From contig QQUD01000734.1 in NCBI GenBank assembly GCA_008501785.1, positions 1 through 7,232 on the forward strand: a stretch of 7,232 bases of DNA, in the 5' to 3' direction. This document shows, piece by piece, positions 3,821-7,232 of this stretch. The number at the start of each line of letters is the position of its first letter. Position 1 is the first letter of the stretch. A program made the position numbers and the translations under genes. This stretch comes from Chloroflexota bacterium. Its GTDB lineage: Bacteria > Chloroflexota > Anaerolineae > Promineifilales > Promineifilaceae. A model generated the notes under the pieces. The model had not been told where the DNA came from and did no database searches. It was given only the letters and a program-made list of their open reading frames with translations.

Positions 3821-6337
3821 TTAGGGGAGTTCATAAATTGTAAATGCTTCGTAGACGGTGCTTTCACCAACCAGTTCATTACCCGTGTAGAAGGATGTAG
3901 AAACCGAGAAATCGCCAGCATCTAGCCGTACAGAGAGGTCTAGGGAACTAATGAAGTCGCCATTGACGAAGAAGTAGCCGATTTGGTTTTGGGCAATCAA
4001 GATTAATTCATTTGTTTCGCCTGCGGTGATGTTCAGATTGTCGAGCAGTTCTTCCATCAGATAAAAATCATCTTCTTCAGTGCGGTTGACGAGCTGCCAA
4101 TCTTCATCAGAGGTGACAATTAACCAATATTGATCATCAACCTCTATGTCGCGGAAGCTGAATCCATAGTCCCAACTATTTTCGTCACGGTCAAATGGGT
4201 TGGTAAAAACAGCACGCACGATGAAATCGGCTGCATTGGCATCCTCGGCATAGGTGTTGATGATGAACCCATCGTCTACATGTTCCAGTTCGCCACTTTC
4301 AGGGCCAAAAATCATTTCTAAATCCCAAACGCCGTAGCTATCATAACCAGTGCTGGCTCCATCTTGGGTATCGCTGGTATAAAATCCGGTGCCTATAGCG
4401 ATATCACCGCTTTCAATGTGTCCGCTTAAGTCGAGCGTTTCTACAAATTCGTCATTGAGGAAGAAGTACCCAATGTTATCAACGGCGATGAGTTGGAGGG
4501 AATTACGGCCGTTTTTATCCAATTCCAACAAACCACTCACATCGCCTTCTTGAATAAACGTGTCTTCGGTATCGAAGCGATCATTTAAATTCCAAGACCC
4601 ATCTGAACGAACCACCAGCCGCAGTTCGTCGTTGATGGCAACCTGACGGAACGTGATGCCAAAGTCCCAACTGCCTGTGCTGGTGGCATAGGGGTTGTCG
4701 AACGTTGTTTCTAAATAGAAGTTTTGCAAGATGACATCTGCGTAGGTGGATTGAATAATATTGTCGGTTGTGTGGGCTAATTCACCAGATTCCGGTCCAA
4801 ATAGTGCTTTGAAGTGAGGGGCAACAGCCGTTTCTACAGCAGTTGCTTCCCGTAATTCTGCTAAAGCAGCACGTGTTTCTTCAATGCTGACTGTTTCATC
4901 ATTTGCTGAATCTTCTTCAGCTGCTGAATCTTCTTCAGCTGCTGAATCTTCTTCAGTTTGGGCGAGGCGGGTTGCTTCTAAACTGGTGCGTGTTGCTTCC
5001 AGGTCGGAAACGGCCGTTTCTGGCGTCGCCGTATCTGTTTCAGGCATCGGAGTTTCGGATGGTGCAGTTGTTGGTTCAAGGGTTGGCTCATCGGTTGGTT
5101 CAGGTGTATCTGTTGGGGCTGTTTCGGCACGCGCAGCCGCAGGCGTATCAGTGGCGGGTACCAGTGCGGCAAACCCCCCGCGATTAATAAACCAGGCAGT
5201 GCCAGAAATGCCAACGATGCAGACAATCACAAGCATCGCAACAGCAGCCCAAATCCACAACGGGATTTTTACGCGATCCTCTCCAGTAGATTCGATGACC
5301 GGGGCTGCTTCTGTAAAGGAGTCGTCAGGGGTTGCTTGTTGCTTTGGTAATTCATCCAGGTCTTCTACTATTTCAGGAATTTCAGGTATTTCAGGCTCGG
5401 TTGGCGTACTCACTTGTTGGACTGTTGGTGACTCGATCTCCGTCGTTGATTCTTCTGGTTCAGGAGGTTGTAAATTAACTTGCATGGCCCGAAGTTCTGC
5501 CTCTAGATCGCTGTTTTTAGTTTTTTGGGTGATGGCAGTGAGTGCTGAAGAGAGGTCTTTGGCAGATGGGTACCGTTCATTTCGCTCTTTCGCCATTGAT
5601 TTGTGGATCACTTCTTCAAAATCGTCTGATAAATCAGGACGCACTTGCTTAATTTGGGGCACAGGGTCCATGACGTGTTTCATCATCATCCGGGCGGGTG
5701 TATCGGCTTCATAGGGGACTGTGCCGGTGAGCATTTGGAAAAGGATGACACCGAGGGCATAGATGTCGGAACGGCCGTCTAGCTCCTTATCTCCATACAC
5801 TTGTTCAGGACTCATGTAGGTGGGTGTCCCCATCAGGCTGCCGCTGGCGGTGAGTGCATCATCTGAAGCTGCCACGCGCACAATGCCAAAGTCAGCCAGA
5901 TAGGCATCGCCATACTCATCAAACAGCACATTGCTGGGTTTCATGTCTCGATGGATAATGCCCTGGCTGTGGGCACGGTCTAGGGCCGAGCCGAGCCGTT
6001 TCAGGATTTGGGCTGTTTCTTCAATGGGAATTGGGCTTTGCTGGAGGCGATCTAGCAGCGAGCCACCGCGCATGATACGCATCACGAGGTAGGGTTGCCC
6101 GTTATCTTCGCCAAAATCATACACGGGCACAATCGCTGGATGCTCTAAGCCAGCAATCACCTTGGCTTCACGCGCAAACCGAGCGCGGAACTCAGGGTCG
6201 TGCATAAATTCACGGGGCAGCACTTTGACAGCAACGTTGCGCTCAAAACGAGGGTCGTATGCTTCATAAACAGAGGCCATGCCCCCACGTCCAATTTCAC
6301 CTTTAATTTCGTATCGATCAATTTTTTCTGGCGTCAT
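3821..6337 (-). CDS. Transmembrane Hanks-type serine/threonine protein kinase with duplicated C-terminal sensor domain
   Basis: The 838-residue protein has a complete N-terminal kinase domain (about 8-270): glycine loop GEIGRGGMASVY, Lys38 in VAVK, Glu57 in the C-helix, catalytic loop HRDMKPSN (129-136), DFG (149-151), and SPEQ (176-179) in the APE position. A charged juxtamembrane region follows, with Glu/Pro repeats (PEIPEIPEI, 315-323). One membrane helix (about 359-384) is followed by a Pro/Thr/Glu stalk (393-440), a triple EEDSAA repeat and a likely short coiled coil (482-500). The outer part is two tandem copies of a domain of about 163 residues, each opening with FGPESGEL (513 and 677) and carrying SWD(F/Y)G and IGYFF(L/V)N; the fold is probably an all-beta, lectin-like sandwich (inference). 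I chose the ATG at 6337 because homology begins there. The ATG at 6361 is in frame but lies at the edge of a palindromic repeat. Ligand and targets are unknown. Confidence 0.95.
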   Translation of the reverse strand: MTPEKIDRYEIKGEIGRGGMASVYEAYDPRFERNVAVKVLPREFMHDPEFRARFAREAKVIAGLEHPAIVPVYDFGEDNGQPYLVMRIMRGGSLLDRLQQSPIPIEETAQILKRLGSALDRAHSQGIIHRDMKPSNVLFDEYGDAYLADFGIVRVAASDDALTASGSLMGTPTYMSPEQVYGDKELDGRSDIYALGVILFQMLTGTVPYEADTPARMMMKHVMDPVPQIKQVRPDLSDDFEEVIHKSMAKERNERYPSAKDLSSALTAITQKTKNSDLEAELRAMQVNLQPPEPEESTTEIESPTVQQVSTPTEPEIPEIPEIVEDLDELPKQQATPDDSFTEAAPVIESTGEDRVKIPLWIWAAVAMLVIVCIVGISGTAWFINRGGFAALVPATDTPAAARAETAPTDTPEPTDEPTLEPTTAPSETPMPETDTATPETAVSDLEATRTSLEATRLAQTEEDSAAEEDSAAEEDSANDETVSIEETRAALAELREATAVETAVAPHFKALFGPESGELAHTTDNIIQSTYADVILQNFYLETTFDNPYATSTGSWDFGITFRQVAINDELRLVVRSDGSWNLNDRFDTEDTFIQEGDVSGLLELDKNGRNSLQLIAVDNIGYFFLNDEFVETLDLSGHIESGDIAIGTGFYTSDTQDGASTGYDSYGVWDLEMIFGPESGELEHVDDGFIINTYAEDANAADFIVRAVFTNPFDRDENSWDYGFSFRDIEVDDQYWLIVTSDEDWQLVNRTEEDDFYLMEELLDNLNITAGETNELILIAQNQIGYFFVNGDFISSLDLSVRLDAGDFSVSTSFYTGNELVGESTVYEAFTIYELP
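3824..4309 (-). other. Second copy (B) of the kinase ectodomain
   Basis: Encodes residues 677-838. It shares with copy A the opening FGPESGEL, a Tyr-Ala pair, FTNP/FDNP, SWDYGFSFR, DDQYWLIVTSD, LILIAQNQIGYFFVNGDF, a LDLS turn and SFYTGN, in the same order and at nearly the same spacing. The DNA has diverged, so the duplication is not recent. Copy B ends the protein. Confidence 0.75.
4310..4801 (-). other. First copy (A) of the kinase ectodomain
   Basis: Encodes residues 513-676, starting with FGPESGEL and containing FDNP, SWDFGITFR, NDELRLVVRSD, LQLIAVDNIGYFFLNDEF, LDLS and GFYTSD. The order and spacing match copy B, with a period of 164 residues. The alternating hydrophobic strands and paired Trp/Tyr residues suggest a beta-sandwich of the LamG/concanavalin type; this is inference from pattern only. 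Confidence 0.75.
4905..4958. repeat. Three tandem 18-base repeats in the kinase stalk
   Basis: The unit GCTGAATCTTCTTCAGCT is present at 4905-4922 and 4923-4940 without change and at 4941-4958 with one difference (C to T at base 17). On the minus strand it encodes EEDSAA three times, an acidic spacer in the extracytoplasmic stalk. The near identity at DNA level points to recent slippage or unequal exchange; copy number may vary between strains. Confidence 0.9.
5370..5396. repeat. Three 9-base repeats encoding PEI in the kinase juxtamembrane region
   Basis: ATTTCAGG occurs at 5370, 5379 and 5388, a strict 9-base period. It encodes PEIPEIPEI on the cytoplasmic side between kinase domain and membrane helix. 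A rigid spacer is a reasonable guess. Confidence 0.6.
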
Positions 6338-6362
6338 GATAATTTTTAAAACACCTTGCATT

Positions 6363-6445
6363 TGTCATTCCGAAGTCTGTTGAGGAATCCCTGCCTCTGT
6401 GACAATGCTGACCGGAGAGATTTCTCGGAGGACCTCGAAATGACA
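6363..6445. repeat. 83-base palindromic intergenic repeat upstream of the kinase
   Basis: The element opens with TGTCATTCCGAAGTC and closes with the inverted form GACCTCGAAATGACA. Aligning the first 32 bases with the reverse complement of the last 32 gives 23 matches, and most differences are C/T or A/G changes that keep wobble pairing in one strand. From memory, ends of the type TGTCATTTCGA… with GAGAAATCTC inside are common as dispersed intergenic palindromes in environmental bacteria; I could not check this. No target-site duplication is visible. It sits directly upstream of the kinase, and the in-frame ATG at 6361 touches its border. Confidence 0.7.
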
Positions 6446-6568
6446 GGGGGAAGTTGTATTGTGCTGAAATTTAGCCATTTGAATTTGTTATCAAATCAAT
6501 GAATTTGATTGTAAACGATGGCTGGGTAAAATGCCCATTGAACTGCCGTTAAAATTTAGGAAAATGGT
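6446..6568. other. Non-coding gap between kinase and LOG-family gene
   Basis: AT-rich, with no credible reading frame. It holds one small inverted repeat, ATCAAAT (6490-6496) with ATTTGAT (6503-6509) around a 6-base loop. This could be a weak stem-loop or regulator site ahead of the kinase. I see no convincing -35/-10 pair and no U-tract terminator after the LOG-family gene. Confidence 0.4.
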
Positions 6569-7232
6569 CTATTTTGGCGCAAAAACAGCTTGGACAGCTT
6601 CTCGCGCACCCGTTTCGGAATCAGCCAGTACGGTTGCATCTTTGTGGCAGCGAATGATGTGATCACGCACGTCGGCCGGATCATCGGTTAAGTAGATGAG
6701 GTCCAGGTCGGGGGCTGATATTTTACCTTCGGGCAGCATGGTGTTGCGCAGCCATTCAATAAGGCCGCTCCAATATGATTTGCCAACCAGCACAACGGGG
6801 AAGTTTTGCACCTTGCCAGTTTGAATGAGCGTGAGCGCCTCAAACAACTCATCCATTGTGCCAAAGCCGCCCGGTAAAATGACAAAAGCTTGGGCATATT
6901 TGACGAGCATTGTTTTGCGCGCAAAGAAGTAGCGAAAATCTACGGAGAGATCGATGTAGGGGTTGAGATTTTGCTCAAATGGAAGTTCGATGTTTAAACC
7001 GACGGAAACGGCATTCCCGGCTTTGGCTCCCTGGTTGCCCGCTCTCATGATGCCAGGACCGCCGCCGGTGATGATGGTGTAGCCTGCTTCGCCGAGGAGT
7101 TTGGCGACGGAAACGGCCGTTTCATACTGCGCCTCTCCCGGCTTTGTCCGTGCCGAGCCAAAAATTGTTACGGCTGGTCCCAATTCTGCCAGTGATTCAA
7201 ACCCTTCTACAAATTCACCCATAATGCGCATC
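6569..7232 (-). CDS. LOG-family (TIGR00730-like) nucleotide phosphoribohydrolase, N-terminus cut by window edge
   Basis: The visible 220 residues form a Rossmann-type LOG (Lonely Guy, formerly 'lysine decarboxylase-like') domain. Motifs from the first visible Met: AVTIFGSARTK (20-30), ITGGGPGIMRAGNQGA (54-69), FFARKTMLV (102-110, with the conserved Arg-Lys), and the signature PGGFGTMDE (120-128) with catalytic Glu128. Characterised members remove ribose 5-phosphate from cytokinin ribotides or from purine nucleotides such as AMP; the substrate in this organism is unknown. The Met at 7231 is probably internal: in this family RIMGEFVEGFE is usually preceded by more residues, and the frame stays open at the edge. 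The enzyme should be cytoplasmic. It is on the kinase strand, but the gap of over 200 bases with a repeat argues against a simple operon. Minus-strand codons for ETAV (38-41) carry the palindrome ACGGCCGT. Confidence 0.93.
   Translation of the reverse strand, partial: MRIMGEFVEGFESLAELGPAVTIFGSARTKPGEAQYETAVSVAKLLGEAGYTIITGGGPGIMRAGNQGAKAGNAVSVGLNIELPFEQNLNPYIDLSVDFRYFFARKTMLVKYAQAFVILPGGFGTMDELFEALTLIQTGKVQNFPVVLVGKSYWSGLIEWLRNTMLPEGKISAPDLDLIYLTDDPADVRDHIIRCHKDATVLADSETGAREAVQAVFAPK

Larger units (their letters stand above)
2144..7120. repeat. Over-represented palindrome ACGGCCGT, eight scattered copies
   Basis: Exact copies start at 2144, 2547, 2953, 3481, 4505, 5010, 5771 and 7113. Five are extended to AACGGCCGTT (2546, 2952, 3480, 5009, 7112), and four of those are also preceded by GGA in plus-strand sequence. 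Under uniform base use about 0.1 copy would be expected in this length. Eight of the nine CGGCCG sites in the window have this A…T flank. All eight copies lie inside genes (trmD, the membrane protein, the kinase, the LOG-family gene). Confidence 0.8.

Noticed and set aside
4884..5714. Plus-strand open frame of 276 codons opposite the kinase
   Set aside because: Ser/Val/Gly-rich low-complexity translation that arises as the antisense of the Pro/Thr/Glu stalk and repeats.

Overview
The window looks like ordinary bacterial chromosome. It is densely coded, with short intergenic gaps, standard Shine-Dalgarno sites in front of several genes, and the tRNA-modification gene trmD. The best guess at lineage is Chloroflexota (Anaerolineae-like). 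This rests on a Hanks-type kinase with one membrane segment, a long Pro/Thr/Glu-rich stalk and a large C-terminal ectodomain, together with stand-alone house-keeping genes separated by palindromic intergenic repeats. That assignment is inference; no rRNA or marker beyond TrmD is present to settle it.

Layout. Left part (1-1052, AT-richer): a GNAT acetyltransferase on the minus strand that runs off the left edge, a very short XRE-type helix-turn-helix reading frame just upstream of it, and on the plus strand a fragment of about 27 codons resembling the start of a short-chain dehydrogenase. This looks like a patch of eroded genes. Then comes a free-standing class I glutamine amidotransferase (minus), divergent from trmD (plus). 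The 127-base gap between them holds nested inverted repeats. Downstream of trmD is an unrecognised four-helix membrane protein (plus). It converges on the serine/threonine kinase (minus), and a 102-base imperfect palindrome lies across the junction. Upstream of the kinase are an 83-base dispersed-type palindromic repeat and a short non-coding stretch. A LOG-family (TIGR00730-like) nucleotide phosphoribohydrolase, whose N-terminus is cut by the right edge, ends the window.

How the genes work together: no single pathway is evident. TrmD makes m1G37 in tRNA, the kinase is a probable transmembrane sensor, and the LOG protein and amidotransferase are isolated enzymes of uncertain substrate. Most neighbours are divergent or convergent; only GNAT/XRE and perhaps trmD/membrane protein could share a transcript.

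The most striking non-gene signal is the palindrome ACGGCCGT. It occurs eight times in 7.2 kb, all inside coding sequence and mostly in one codon phase (Thr-Ala-Val), and looks like a lineage-specific over-represented word comparable in kind to the cyanobacterial HIP1. I found no CRISPR array, tRNA, rRNA, transposase or convincing new multi-gene system.
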